Source: Streptomyces sp. JH34
Lineage (GTDB): Bacteria > Actinomycetota > Actinomycetes > Streptomycetales > Streptomycetaceae
DNA length: 64,000 nucleotides
NCBI RefSeq assembly: GCF_029428875.1
Contig: NZ_JAJSOO010000001.1
Span: forward strand, 496,001-560,000
Direction: 5' to 3'
Below are positions 46,090 through 54,740 of this stretch, piece after piece. The position numbers and the translations under genes are program-made. Under the pieces are notes generated by a model, which saw only the letters and a list, made by a program, of their open reading frames with translations, searched no databases and was not told where the DNA came from. Within the stretch, counting starts at the first letter, position 1, and every line of letters starts with the position of its first letter.

Positions 46090-47118
46090 TCAGACACGGT
46101 CGGCGATGAGCACGCGCAGCGGGTTGTGCGGGAGGCCGTGGACCTTCGGTGGTGCGAAACCTGCGGCGGTGACCATCTCCTCGTAGTCGGAGAGGGGGTG
46201 GACCTGCCCCTCCGAGGTCCAGGCCAGCATCAGCGCCGAGAACAGGTGCGGGACGGGGTCCAGGTGCGGCGGCTCGTCGCTGGTGCTGATCGCGATGGCG
46301 ACGAGCTGTCCGCCGGGCCGGACCGCGTCGGCCATCCTGGCCAGCAGCTCCTTCGCCCGCTCGGTGGAGAAGTGGTGCAGGACGTTGGCGACGACGACCA
46401 CGTCGTACGGCCCTCCCAGCGATACCTCGAACATGTCACCGGGGATGAAGTGCGCGCGGTCGCGCACCCCGAGCTTCTCCGCGTTGGTCTCGGTGACGGC
46501 CAGTACGTTGGGCCAGTCCAGGGACCAGATCCGGGCGCGGGGATCGTGACCGGCCAGGGTGTACCCGTAGAGCCCGTGCCCGCAGGCGACGTCGAGTACC
46601 TTCACCTCGTCCCGCTCCCTCGTCCCGGGCAGCACGTGGCGGGCGACCAGTTCCGCGATCGGCGGGGTGTTCAGGGTGCCCAGCGCGGCGAAGTCCTCCC
46701 AGAACGTGTACGCGGGTGTCTCGGCGTTCACCTCCATCACGGAACCGCCCGAGCGCACCGCGTCACCGAGGCGCTTGATCGCGTCCCACTCGTAGTCGCT
46801 GGCGGCGAGCCGCACGGCGTCGCCGTAGTAGTCGGGGTGGGTGGTGACCAGGGTGCTGTCGGCGCCCGGCGCGAGCGAGAACCGATCGCCGTCCTTCACC
46901 AGCAGGCCTGTCGCGGCCAGGGCGTTGAGCAGGATGCGCATGCCGCGCGGGTCGGTTCCGCAGAAGGCCGCGACCTCGTCCGGGCCGGCCGGCGCGCCGG
47001 CCACGGCGTCGAACACCCGCAGTTCGACCCCGGCGCGGAGGATGCCCGTCCTGCGCACCGCGGACATCATGGTCAGCAGGGCCTGGCGGGTGACAGTGGG
47101 TACGTGGTCCTCGGTCAT
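46090..47118 (-). CDS. SAM-dependent methyltransferase
   Basis: 342 residues, winged-helix dimerisation domain (LRAGVELRVFDAVAGAPAGP) and SAM domain with VKVLDVACGHGLYGYTLAG, SLDWPNVLAVTE, DVVVVANVLHHFS and GGQLVAIAIS. Similar in plan to the neighbour at 44127 but divergent in detail. Family members in this pathway methylate carbon or oxygen of the premithramycinone-type aglycone. First gene of the 39-47 kb operon; a SARP-type promoter lies about 125 bp upstream. Confidence 0.86.
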   Translation of the reverse strand: MTEDHVPTVTRQALLTMMSAVRRTGILRAGVELRVFDAVAGAPAGPDEVAAFCGTDPRGMRILLNALAATGLLVKDGDRFSLAPGADSTLVTTHPDYYGDAVRLAASDYEWDAIKRLGDAVRSGGSVMEVNAETPAYTFWEDFAALGTLNTPPIAELVARHVLPGTRERDEVKVLDVACGHGLYGYTLAGHDPRARIWSLDWPNVLAVTETNAEKLGVRDRAHFIPGDMFEVSLGGPYDVVVVANVLHHFSTERAKELLARMADAVRPGGQLVAIAISTSDEPPHLDPVPHLFSALMLAWTSEGQVHPLSDYEEMVTAAGFAPPKVHGLPHNPLRVLIADRV

Positions 47119-47243
47119 CGATCTCTCCCGGCGTGAGAAGGCGCGCTGCCCGTTCGCTTCCGGATCCTGTGGCTGGCAGCTGGGAATCCGCTCGAGAGCC
47201 GGTGGAGCCGGACGGGTGCCGGAGGTCCGAAGCTGCGAAGTAC

Positions 47244-47275
47244 ATCAAATTCCGCCCAGACCGACGGGTGATCGA
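47244..47275 (-). promoter_or_regulatory. SARP-dependent promoter of the 39-47 kb operon
   Basis: On the minus strand TCGATCA (47275-47269) and TCGGTCT (47264-47258) start 11 bp apart. Exactly eight bases later comes TTTGAT (47249-47244), matching four of six positions of a -10 hexamer. This is the classic SARP geometry. Confidence 0.7.
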
Positions 47276-47542
47276 CCCATAACTTTATGTCACAATTCTG
47301 AGCGAAAACATGTCGAACGCTTGACCGATTGCACTGACCACCCGGACCCTCGCCCAGAGGCGCCGCGGCCGGATCGCTACCGCCCGTGTTCCGCGGCGGA
47401 CGCAATGCCACCCCCGGGACCGGCGACTTCGCGCCGACCTGGCAGGGGCAGGCCATGGAGTGCATACGCCGGAGGACCATTACGGAGGCAATGAAGGCCG
47501 ACCGGAACGCGCTTGACTCACGAGACTAATCTCATGAAACTA

Positions 47543-47574
47543 GCCTCAGGCTTCAAACCAGCCTCAGGCATCAA
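47543..47574 (+). repeat. Direct repeat upstream of the SARP gene
   Basis: GCCTCAGGCTTCAA (47543-47556) and GCCTCAGGCATCAA (47561-47574) differ by one base and are spaced 18 bp apart. Each contains the dyad GCCT-C-AGGC. They lie 27-58 bp before the activator start and are candidate sites for a higher-level regulator. Confidence 0.6.
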
Positions 47575-47600
47575 TCTCGACGACCGGAATCGGGGCCATA

Positions 47601-48503
47601 GTGATCTACGGCTACTGCACGGAACGCATCGAGTTTCAGTTACTTGGTTCACTCGGCTTGCGGACGTCCGACCACCCCAACCTGGCGGACGAACTCACTG
47701 CCCCCAAGCCGCGCAAGATCATCGCCTTGCTGGTCATGCAGGCGAACCACATCGTGCCCACCACGGCGATGGCCCGGGAACTGTGGGGCGACAACCCGCC
47801 CGCCAGTGTCCAGACCACGCTCCAGACATACGTCCTCCAGGCCCGCAGGCTCCTCGGCCGCGCCCTGGGTCTGTCCCCCGCGGACGTCGCCCGGCGGATC
47901 CTCGTCACCAAGTTCGGCGGATACCAGCTGAACCTCAGTCAACGCTCCGTCGACGTCAACGAGTTCGCCCGGTTGGCCGCCGAGGGCCAGCACGCGTTCA
48001 TCGAGGGTGAGGACGAGAGAGCCGTCCGGTTGCTGACCGAGGCCCTCGACCTGTGGAGCGGACCGCCGCTCGTCGACATCCAGGCGGGACCGCTGCTGTC
48101 CGCGGAGATACGGCGCCTGGAGGAGAACCGGCTCACGGTGCAGATGCAGGTGGTCGACGCCAAGCTCCGTCTCGCCCTGCACGACCAGCTTCCGGGCGAA
48201 CTGGCCGGGCTGGCCGCCCAGTACCCCAGGAACGAGAACCTGCACGCCCAGTACATGCTCGCGCTGTACCGCTGCGGCCGCTGCCCGGACGCTCTGGACG
48301 TGTTCCGGCGGTTGCGCGAGCGGCTCGTCGACGAACTGGGCCTGGAGCCCTCACTCAAGATCCAGGCCCTGCACCGGGCGATGCTCGCGGCCGATCCCGC
48401 CCTCGACCACGGGGCGGTCCCCACCGAAGGCAACCTGCTGCTCGACCGGTTCGCCCCCACCACCCCCGGCCGTGAGCCGTGGGTCACCCGGCGGGCCAGC
48501 TGA
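47601..48503 (+). CDS. SARP-family pathway activator
   Basis: 300 residues from GTG 47601. An OmpR-type winged helix (IEFQLLGSLGLRTS, KPRKIIALLVMQANHIVPTT, VQTTLQTYVLQARRLLG) is followed by the bacterial transcriptional activation domain (VDVNEFARLAAEG, ALDLWSGPPLVDI, ENLHAQYMLALYRCGRCPDA, LGLEPS). It should bind the TCGA heptamer boxes in this cluster and recruit RNA polymerase. Codon 14 is TTA (47640-47642), so the activator, and with it the pathway, depends on the bldA leucine tRNA. Confidence 0.93.
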   Translation: MIYGYCTERIEFQLLGSLGLRTSDHPNLADELTAPKPRKIIALLVMQANHIVPTTAMARELWGDNPPASVQTTLQTYVLQARRLLGRALGLSPADVARRILVTKFGGYQLNLSQRSVDVNEFARLAAEGQHAFIEGEDERAVRLLTEALDLWSGPPLVDIQAGPLLSAEIRRLEENRLTVQMQVVDAKLRLALHDQLPGELAGLAAQYPRNENLHAQYMLALYRCGRCPDALDVFRRLRERLVDELGLEPSLKIQALHRAMLAADPALDHGAVPTEGNLLLDRFAPTTPGREPWVTRRAS

Positions 48504-48614
48504 CCGCTCCCCACCCACATCCGCCTCTCACCGCTCCGCCTCCCCCCACCCGCACGAGCCGGCCACGACCCTGGTCGCCCGCCCCCATGGGCGCGCTCCG
48601 GGGCCGGCCGCTCC

Positions 48615-49367
48615 TCACCCGGTCCTGCGCCAGTACACCCCGCAGGTGTCGACGGGCTCGATGGGCTCCTCGACGCCGTGCCGACCGCGGTAGTCCCACA
48701 CCGCCTGCCGGCAGGGCTCGATGTTGTAGTCGTCGACGATGACGAACCCGCCCACCGACAGCTTCGGATACAGGTGGGTCAGCGCGTCCATCGTCGACTC
48801 GTAGAGATCCCCGTCCAGTCGCATCACCGCGAGGGAGTCGACGGGTGCGCCGGGCAGGCTCTCGTTGAACCACCCCGCCAGGAACTCGACCTGGCCGTCC
48901 AGCAGTCCGTAGCGGGAGAAGTTCTCCCGTACCTCCTCCTGGGAGATCTTCAGAACGCCGTTGATGCGGTGCAGCGCCATGTCCCGGTCCAGCGGATGAC
49001 TCGCGGAGTGCACGACGGGCACACCCTCGAACGAGTCCGCCACCCACACCCGGCGGTCCCGCACTCCGTACGCTTCCAGCACCGCGCGCATCAGGATGCA
49101 GACCCCGCCACGCCACACCCCCGTCTCGATCAGGTCGCCGGGGACCTTGTCGCGGATCACCCGCTCGACACACGACTGCACGTTGGCCAGACGCTTCAGG
49201 CCGACCATCGTGTGCGCCGTCGTGGGCAGGTCGAGTCCCTGTGAGCGGGCGCTCGTGTCGTAACCGTCGAGGTCGCCGTACCACCCCACCGGAGCGTCCT
49301 CGTAGATCACGTTCGCGAGCACTCGTTTCATGAGGTCCAGATAGAGCTCGCCACCCTTTGAGAGCAT
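48615..49367 (-). CDS. TylF/MycF-type sugar O-methyltransferase (CmmMIII-like)
   Basis: 250 residues from ATG 49367 (AGGAGG upstream). TylF-family features: LIETGVWRGGVCILMRAVLE (SAM motif), VWVADSFEGVP and the metal-binding acidic residues in MRLDGDLYESTMDAL and VIVDDYN. These Mg-dependent enzymes methylate sugar hydroxyls. In chromomycin one such enzyme makes the 4-O-methyl sugar, which mithramycin lacks. Divergent from the dTDP-glucose genes, sharing a region with two SARP-type boxes. Confidence 0.9.
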   Translation of the reverse strand: MLSKGGELYLDLMKRVLANVIYEDAPVGWYGDLDGYDTSARSQGLDLPTTAHTMVGLKRLANVQSCVERVIRDKVPGDLIETGVWRGGVCILMRAVLEAYGVRDRRVWVADSFEGVPVVHSASHPLDRDMALHRINGVLKISQEEVRENFSRYGLLDGQVEFLAGWFNESLPGAPVDSLAVMRLDGDLYESTMDALTHLYPKLSVGGFVIVDDYNIEPCRQAVWDYRGRHGVEEPIEPVDTCGVYWRRTG

Positions 49368-49434
49368 GCTTCCTCCTGCGCGTTCGCCGGCCCTGGTGAG
49401 GGGCCCACCGTAGAAACGCTTCCTCAGCACCAGC

Positions 49435-49487
49435 TCGAAGTCCGCTCGAGATGGGGGAGCCGGGCGCGTTCGAGTCCCGCTCGACCC
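49435..49487. promoter_or_regulatory. Two SARP-type boxes in a divergent promoter
   Basis: Box 1: TCGAAGT (49435) and TCGAGAT (49446). Box 2: TCGAGTC (49470) and TCGACCC (49481). Both pairs are 11 bp apart with the same CCGC spacer. Read on the minus strand both boxes contain TCGAGCG, the canonical heptamer. Good -10 hexamers at the standard distance are not obvious. Confidence 0.65.
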
Positions 49488-49561
49488 GCTTTGTGGGGGC
49501 GGCGCGTTACCAAGGACCCCATCTGCCCATCCGGACCCGGCGACGGGAAAGAGGGATTCAT

Positions 49562-50629
49562 GTGAAGGCTCTGGTTCTGGCCGGCGGAATGGGGACGCGC
49601 CTGCGCCCGCTCACCCACTCCATGCCGAAACAGCTGGTCCCCCTCGCGAACAAACCGGTGCTGTGCCGCGGCCTGGAGGACATCGCGCGGGCCGGTGTCA
49701 CGGACGTCGGCATCATCGTGGGGGACTGGCACAAGGAGATCGAGGAGGCGGTGGGGGACGGCGGGCGCTTCGGCCTGCGGATCACCTACCTGCCCCAGGA
49801 GGCGCCCTTCGGCCTGGCCCACTGCGTGCTGGTCGCGCGGGAGTTCCTGGCGGACGACGACTTCCTGATGTACCTCGGGGACAACATCTTCGCCGACGGC
49901 GTCCACGCGCTCGCCGACGCCTTCCGCCGGGACCGGCCTGCCGCCCAGGTCGCCGTGACCGCCGTGGACAGCCCCCAGGAGTACGGCGTCGCCGTGACCG
50001 CCCCGGACGGCCGGGTGCTCGGACTCCAGGAGAAGCCGCGCGAGCCGAGGAGCGACCTCGCCGTGACCGGCGCCTACTTCTTCACTCCGGAGATCCACGA
50101 CGCCATCGCCCGCATCCGGCCCAGCACGCGCGGCGAGTGGGAGATCACCGACGCCATCCAGGCCCTGATCGACCGGGGCAGCGAGGTGCGGGCGGTGCGG
50201 TTGCCCGACTGGTGGAAGGACACCGGGCGCGTCGAGGACATCCTCGACTGCAATCAGCTCCTGCTCGACCACGTCACGACGTCCGTCCGCGGTTCAGTCG
50301 ACGCGGCGAGCACCGTGCTCGGTCCGGTCGTCGTGGAGCCCGGCGCCCGCATCATCCGCTCCCACCTGCGCGGACCACTGATCATCGGTGCGGGCTGCGT
50401 GATCGAGGACAGCTATGTCGGCCCGCACACCGCCGTCGGCGCGAACTGCGTGCTCACCGACGCGGGGATCTCCCACTCGATCATGCTGCAGGACGCGACC
50501 GTCACCGACGTCAACGGCATCCACCGCTCGGTCATCGGCCGCTCGGCCCGGGTGGGCGCCCCCGTGAACGGCACGGGCCGCCACCGTCTCGTGGTGGGCG
50601 ACCACACCGAACTCGAAGTCGTCGCATGA
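49562..50629 (+). CDS. rmlA: Glucose-1-phosphate thymidylyltransferase
   Basis: 355-residue long form (StrD/MtmD type). It makes dTDP-glucose from dTTP and glucose 1-phosphate, the first step of all deoxysugars here. N-terminal nucleotide motif [46 protein letters not shown] and [13 protein letters not shown]; a left-handed beta-helix tail with hexapeptide repeats follows ([15 protein letters not shown]). GTG start 49562 follows GAGGG. First gene of the operon that also carries the ketosynthases. Confidence 0.95.
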   Translation: MKALVLAGGMGTRLRPLTHSMPKQLVPLANKPVLCRGLEDIARAGVTDVGIIVGDWHKEIEEAVGDGGRFGLRITYLPQEAPFGLAHCVLVAREFLADDDFLMYLGDNIFADGVHALADAFRRDRPAAQVAVTAVDSPQEYGVAVTAPDGRVLGLQEKPREPRSDLAVTGAYFFTPEIHDAIARIRPSTRGEWEITDAIQALIDRGSEVRAVRLPDWWKDTGRVEDILDCNQLLLDHVTTSVRGSVDAASTVLGPVVVEPGARIIRSHLRGPLIIGAGCVIEDSYVGPHTAVGANCVLTDAGISHSIMLQDATVTDVNGIHRSVIGRSARVGAPVNGTGRHRLVVGDHTELEVVA

Positions 50630-51606
50630 GGGTCCTCGTCACCGGCGGCGCCGGTTTCATCGGGTCGCACTACGTGCGCAGCCTGCTGTCCGGCGCCTAC
50701 GCCGGGTACGAGCAGGCCCACGTCACCGTTCTGGACAAGCTCACCTACGCGGGCAGCACCGCCAACCTGCCGATGACCCACCCCCGGCTGACGCTGGTCC
50801 GGGGCGACGTCTGCGACCGGCGACCGCTGCTCGACCTGCTGCCGGGACACGACGCGGTGGTGCACTTCGCGGCCGAGTCGCACGTGGACCGTTCCATCCA
50901 CGACGCGTCCCTCTTCGCCCGTACGAACGTGGTCGGTACGCAGAACCTGCTCGACTGCTGCGTGCGCACCGGGCCGCGGAAGGTGGTGCACGTGTCGACC
51001 GACGAGGTCTACGGCTCCATCGACGAGGGCTCCTGGACCGAGGACCATCCGCTGGAACCCAACTCCCCCTACGCGGCCTCGAAGGCGGGTGCGGACCTCA
51101 TGGCGCGCGCCTACTGGCGCACCCACGGACTCGACGTCTCGGTCACCCGCTGCTCCAACAACTACGGCCCCCACCAGCACCCGGAGAAGCTGCTCCCGCA
51201 CTTCGTCACCCGTCTCCTGGACGGACTCCAGGTGCCGCTGTACGGGGACGGCCGCCATGTACGCGAATGGATCCACGTGGACGACCACTGCCGCGCCGTC
51301 CAGCTCGTCCTGGACGAGGGAGCGCCGGGCACGGCCTACAACATCGCCGGCGTCGCGCGGTCCAACGAGGACATGACCCGCGACCTGCTGCGCCTGTGCG
51401 GCGCCGACTGGAGCCGGGTGCGCAGGGTCGAGGACCGCAAGGGCCACGACCGGCGGTACGCAGTGGACGACTCCCTGATCCGGGACACGCTCGGCTTCGC
51501 TCCCCGCATCCCGCTCGACGCCGGGCTGGCCGGCGTCGTCGACTGGTACCGCGCCCACCGGGCGTGGTGGCAACCGCTCACCCGCACCGCCCAGGAGGCC
51601 CGATGA
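50626..51606 (+). CDS. rmlB: dTDP-glucose 4,6-dehydratase
   Basis: 326 residues. It converts dTDP-glucose to dTDP-4-keto-6-deoxyglucose, the branch point to all sugars of the cluster. NAD motif [17 protein letters not shown]; active-site [16 protein letters not shown] with the Asp-Glu pair, Tyr-x3-Lys in [13 protein letters not shown]; sugar-binding [22 protein letters not shown] overlaps the upstream stop (ATGA). Confidence 0.96.
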   Translation: MRVLVTGGAGFIGSHYVRSLLSGAYAGYEQAHVTVLDKLTYAGSTANLPMTHPRLTLVRGDVCDRRPLLDLLPGHDAVVHFAAESHVDRSIHDASLFARTNVVGTQNLLDCCVRTGPRKVVHVSTDEVYGSIDEGSWTEDHPLEPNSPYAASKAGADLMARAYWRTHGLDVSVTRCSNNYGPHQHPEKLLPHFVTRLLDGLQVPLYGDGRHVREWIHVDDHCRAVQLVLDEGAPGTAYNIAGVARSNEDMTRDLLRLCGADWSRVRRVEDRKGHDRRYAVDDSLIRDTLGFAPRIPLDAGLAGVVDWYRAHRAWWQPLTRTAQEAR

Positions 51607-52871
51607 ACAGGCGTGTCGTGCTCACGGGAATGGGTGTGGTGGCCCCCGGCGGCACCGGCACCAAGGCGTTCTGGGAGCTGATCACCTCGGGTCGCACGGC
51701 GACCCGCTCCATCTCCCTCTTCGACGCCTCCCCGTTCCGGTCGCGTATCGCCGCCGAGTGCGACTTCGACCCCGCCCCGCACGGACTGACCCACAAGGAG
51801 ACCCGGCGGATGGACCGGGCCACCCAGTTCGCGGCGGTCGCCACCGACGAGGCCGTCGCCGACGCCGGCCTGGAGTTCCACCGCACCGACCCCACACGGG
51901 TGGGAGTCACGGTCGGCAGCGCAGTCGGCTGTACCACCAGCCTGGAGCGCGAGTACACCGCGGTCAGCGACGGCGGCCGGGACTGGCTCGTCGACCACAC
52001 CTACGCCGTACCCCACCTCTACGACCACCTCGTCCCGAGTTCGATGGCCGCCGAGGTGGCCTGGCGGGTACGTGCGGAGGGTCCCGCTTCGGTCGTCTCG
52101 ACCGGCTGCACCTCCGGGCTCGACGCGGTCGCCCACGCCCGCGGCCTGATCCTGGAGGGCAGCGCCGATGTGATGGTGGCCGGGGCGACCGACGCGCCGA
52201 TCTCCCCGATCACCCTGGCCTGCTTCGACGCCATCAAGGCGACCACCCCGCGCAACGACGACCCGGAGCACGCCTCACGCCCCTTCGACGCCACCCGGAA
52301 CGGCTTCGTCCTGGGCGAGGGATCCGCGATGTTCGTCCTGGAGGAGTACGAGCACGCGGTACGCCGAGGGGCGCGTCCCTACGCCGAGATCACCGGCTTC
52401 GCCTCCCGCTGCAACGCCTTCCACATGACGGGCCTGCGCCCGGACGGCAGGGAGATGGCCGAGGCCATCCGGCGGGCGCTCGCCGAGGCGGGCGCCCGCC
52501 CCGCCGACGTCGACTACGTGAACGCGCACGGCTCGGGCACCAAGCAGAACGACCGTCACGAGACAGCCGCGTTCAAGGCCGCGCTCGGCGAGCACGCGTA
52601 CGCCGTCCCCGTCAGTTCCATCAAGTCGATGGTGGGGCACTCGCTCGGGGCGATCGGCGCGATCGAGATCGCCGCCTGTGCGCTGGCCCTTCGGCACGGC
52701 GTCGTCCCGCCGACCGCCAATCTGCACGAGCCCGACCCCGAGTGCGACCTGGACTACGTGCCGCTGCGCGCCCGGTACAGGGCGCTGGACAGGGTGCTGA
52801 CCGTGGGCAGCGGATTCGGCGGCTTCCAGAGCGCCATGGTGCTCGCCGCCCCCGAGGAGCGTGCGTCATGA
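51603..52871 (+). CDS. Type II PKS ketosynthase alpha
   Basis: 422 residues. It catalyses decarboxylative condensation of malonyl units on an acyl carrier protein, as a heterodimer with KS-beta. The active site is intact: Cys169 in [11 protein letters not shown], His309 in [11 protein letters not shown], Lys341 and His346 in [14 protein letters not shown], the same numbering as classical actinorhodin-type KS. ATG overlaps the dehydratase stop. It lies between the deoxysugar genes and KS-beta, unlike the usual KS-CLF-ACP order with neighbouring cyclases. Confidence 0.96.
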   Translation: MNRRVVLTGMGVVAPGGTGTKAFWELITSGRTATRSISLFDASPFRSRIAAECDFDPAPHGLTHKETRRMDRATQFAAVATDEAVADAGLEFHRTDPTRVGVTVGSAVGCTTSLEREYTAVSDGGRDWLVDHTYAVPHLYDHLVPSSMAAEVAWRVRAEGPASVVSTGCTSGLDAVAHARGLILEGSADVMVAGATDAPISPITLACFDAIKATTPRNDDPEHASRPFDATRNGFVLGEGSAMFVLEEYEHAVRRGARPYAEITGFASRCNAFHMTGLRPDGREMAEAIRRALAEAGARPADVDYVNAHGSGTKQNDRHETAAFKAALGEHAYAVPVSSIKSMVGHSLGAIGAIEIAACALALRHGVVPPTANLHEPDPECDLDYVPLRARYRALDRVLTVGSGFGGFQSAMVLAAPEERAS

Positions 52872-54139
52872 GATCCCCGGCGCTGACCGGAATGGGCGTA
52901 CTGGCCCCCAACGGGGCGGGCCGGCAGGCCTACTGGGCCGCCACCCTGCGGGGCGAGAACGGAATCGGGCGGGTCACCCGGTTCGACCCGGCGTCCTACC
53001 CCGCCCGGCTGGCCGGGCAGATCGGCGGGTTCGACGCGTCGGCCGAGCTGCCCAACCGGCTGATCCCGCAGACCGACGAGGTGACCCGGCTGTCCCTGGT
53101 GGCCGCCGGCTGGGCACTCGCCGACGCCGCACTCGACCCCGCGGCCCTGCCCGAATACGCCATGGGTGTAGTCACCGCCAATACGGCGGGCGGTTTCGAA
53201 TTCGGCCAGCGGGAGCTTGAGAACCTGTGGTCCAAGGGCAGCGGCCATGTGAGCGCCTACCAGTCCTTCGCCTGGTTCTACGCCGTCAACACGGGGCAGG
53301 TCTCCATCCGGCACGGCCTGCGAGGGCCCGGTTCCGTCGTGGTGGCCGACGGTGCCGGCGGCCTCGATGCCCTCGCCCAGGCCCGTCGGATGATCCGCGG
53401 CGGCACCCCGCTGGTCCTGGGTGGTGCGGTGGACGGTTCGCTGTGCCCGTGGAGCTGGACGGCCCAGCTGACGGGTGGGCGCCTCAGCACCCGCGAGGAC
53501 CCCGCCGACGCCTACCTCCCCTTCGACGCCCGCGCCTGCGGACACGTGCTCGGGGAGGGCGGCGCACTGCTGGTCGTCGAGGACCAGGACTCCGCCCGGG
53601 CGCGCGGCGCCCGTGTCCACGGGCTGCTGGACGGCTGTGCGTCCACCTTCGATCCCCCACCGGGGACGGGCCGCCCGCCCGGTCTGGAGCGGGCGGTGCA
53701 CCGGGCCCTGGAGGATGCGGCGTGGGACCCGGCCGACGTGGACGTGGTCTTCGCGGACGCGGCCGGCAGCCCCGGTCCCGACCGCGAGGAGGCGGACGCC
53801 CTCGCCGCCGTGTTCGGCCCGCACGGCGTGCCCGTCACCGCGCCGAAGACGATGACGGGACGGCTGGCGGCAGGGAGCGGCCCGCTGGACGTGGCGACCG
53901 CCCTGCTCTCCTTCGCCGACCAGGTGATCCCGCCGACGGTGCATGTGCGCGAACCGGTCGACGCCTACCGGCTCGACCTCGTCACCGCGCCCCGGCGGGT
54001 ACCGCTGCGCCGTGCGCTGGTCCTCAGCCGGGGACACGGCGGGTTCAACTCCGTGGTGGCGGTGTCGGCGCCGCCCGGAGCGGGTCCGGTCCCCTCTCCC
54101 CCTGAAACACCGGCGGGCCGGACCACGCGCGCGGCCTGA
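52868..54139 (+). CDS. Type II PKS ketosynthase beta / chain length factor
   Basis: 423 residues, KS-like fold without the catalytic cysteine. It pairs with KS-alpha and sets chain length. The segment aligned with the active site reads [14 protein letters not shown], so the glutamine conserved in most chain length factors is Gly162. Other features are standard ([41 protein letters not shown]). ATG overlaps the KS-alpha stop. No carrier protein gene follows: a 32-bp hairpin starts 20 bp after the stop, and the next gene is convergent. Confidence 0.95.
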   Translation: MRSPALTGMGVLAPNGAGRQAYWAATLRGENGIGRVTRFDPASYPARLAGQIGGFDASAELPNRLIPQTDEVTRLSLVAAGWALADAALDPAALPEYAMGVVTANTAGGFEFGQRELENLWSKGSGHVSAYQSFAWFYAVNTGQVSIRHGLRGPGSVVVADGAGGLDALAQARRMIRGGTPLVLGGAVDGSLCPWSWTAQLTGGRLSTREDPADAYLPFDARACGHVLGEGGALLVVEDQDSARARGARVHGLLDGCASTFDPPPGTGRPPGLERAVHRALEDAAWDPADVDVVFADAAGSPGPDREEADALAAVFGPHGVPVTAPKTMTGRLAAGSGPLDVATALLSFADQVIPPTVHVREPVDAYRLDLVTAPRRVPLRRALVLSRGHGGFNSVVAVSAPPGAGPVPSPPETPAGRTTRAA

Positions 54140-54159
54140 GGAACCGCGCGCGGCGCAGC

Positions 54160-54230
54160 GGATCCGCCGAAGGGTCCGGCCCGTCCCCCCGGGTGGTACG
54201 GGGGGACGGGCCGGACCCTTCGGCGGATCC
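54160..54230. terminator. Very long perfect hairpin terminator
   Basis: Arms of 32 bp (54160-54191 and 54199-54230) pair without a mismatch around a 7-nt loop GGTGGTA. It lies between the KS-beta stop and the convergent SnoaL-like stop at 54232. Confidence 0.92.
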
Positions 54231-54231
54231 G

Positions 54232-54660
54232 TCAGGCGCCGTCGCGCGTGACTTCCCGGGCGCGCACCTTCCACTCGCCCCCCTCATCCACCAGGACGTC
54301 CTCGCAGACACAGGCCCGGTGCAGGCGGGGGTCGCCGCCCCGGGGGGTCAGCACGACCAGGGCGTAGCAGCGCACCCGGACCGTGCCGTCGTCCTGCGCC
54401 GTGATGTCGAGCATGCCGTGCCAGTGCCGATGGGTCTCGCCGGCGGCACGCTGGGCGGCATGCGCACGGCTCGCCCCCTCGGCCAGTTCGGCACGGCCGC
54501 GGCTGGGCTCGGGGCGGCCCGGGAGGGCGAAGGTGCCGTCCTCCGTGAAGGTACGCGCCCATTCCTCGGCGCGGCCGGTGTCCAGCAGCTGCATGTGGCG
54601 GGCGTAGAACTGCTCGATGCCGGCGCGCAGCCGTTCCTGCGGGAGGGTGGCGAGATCCAT
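54232..54660 (-). CDS. SnoaL-like small protein (NTF2 fold)
   Basis: 142 residues from ATG 54660 (AGAGGA upstream). NTF2-like cone: LRAGIEQFYARHMQLLDTGR, EEWARTFTEDGTFALPG, GETHRHWHGMLDITAQ, and the final strand GGEWKVRAREVTRDG. SnoaL-like proteins in aromatic polyketide clusters close the last ring by aldol chemistry or assist hydroxylation. A fourth-ring cyclase is needed in aureolic acid pathways, so this is a candidate; ring-hydroxylating-dioxygenase beta-like function is the alternative. Last gene of the 54-61 kb operon. Confidence 0.8.
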   Translation of the reverse strand: MDLATLPQERLRAGIEQFYARHMQLLDTGRAEEWARTFTEDGTFALPGRPEPSRGRAELAEGASRAHAAQRAAGETHRHWHGMLDITAQDDGTVRVRCYALVVLTPRGGDPRLHRACVCEDVLVDEGGEWKVRAREVTRDGA

Positions 54661-54740
54661 GCGAAGTCCTCTTTCTCTCGACGGTTCCTGACGGGGGCAC
54701 GGGAGGGGTCCGGTGGACACGCGCACGGCCTGAGCCCGCT

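Larger units (their letters stand above)
47119..47600. other. Divergent regulatory region (482 bp)
   Basis: No gene is supported on either strand. It holds the SARP-type promoter of the leftward operon (47244-47275) and, beside the activator gene, two GCCTCAGGC repeats. A TTGACT hexamer at 47513-47518 may be the -35 of the activator promoter. Confidence 0.6.

Noticed and set aside
47115..47480. 121-residue minus-strand frame in the divergent regulatory region
   Set aside because: No domain, no ribosome-binding site and it overlies the SARP box.
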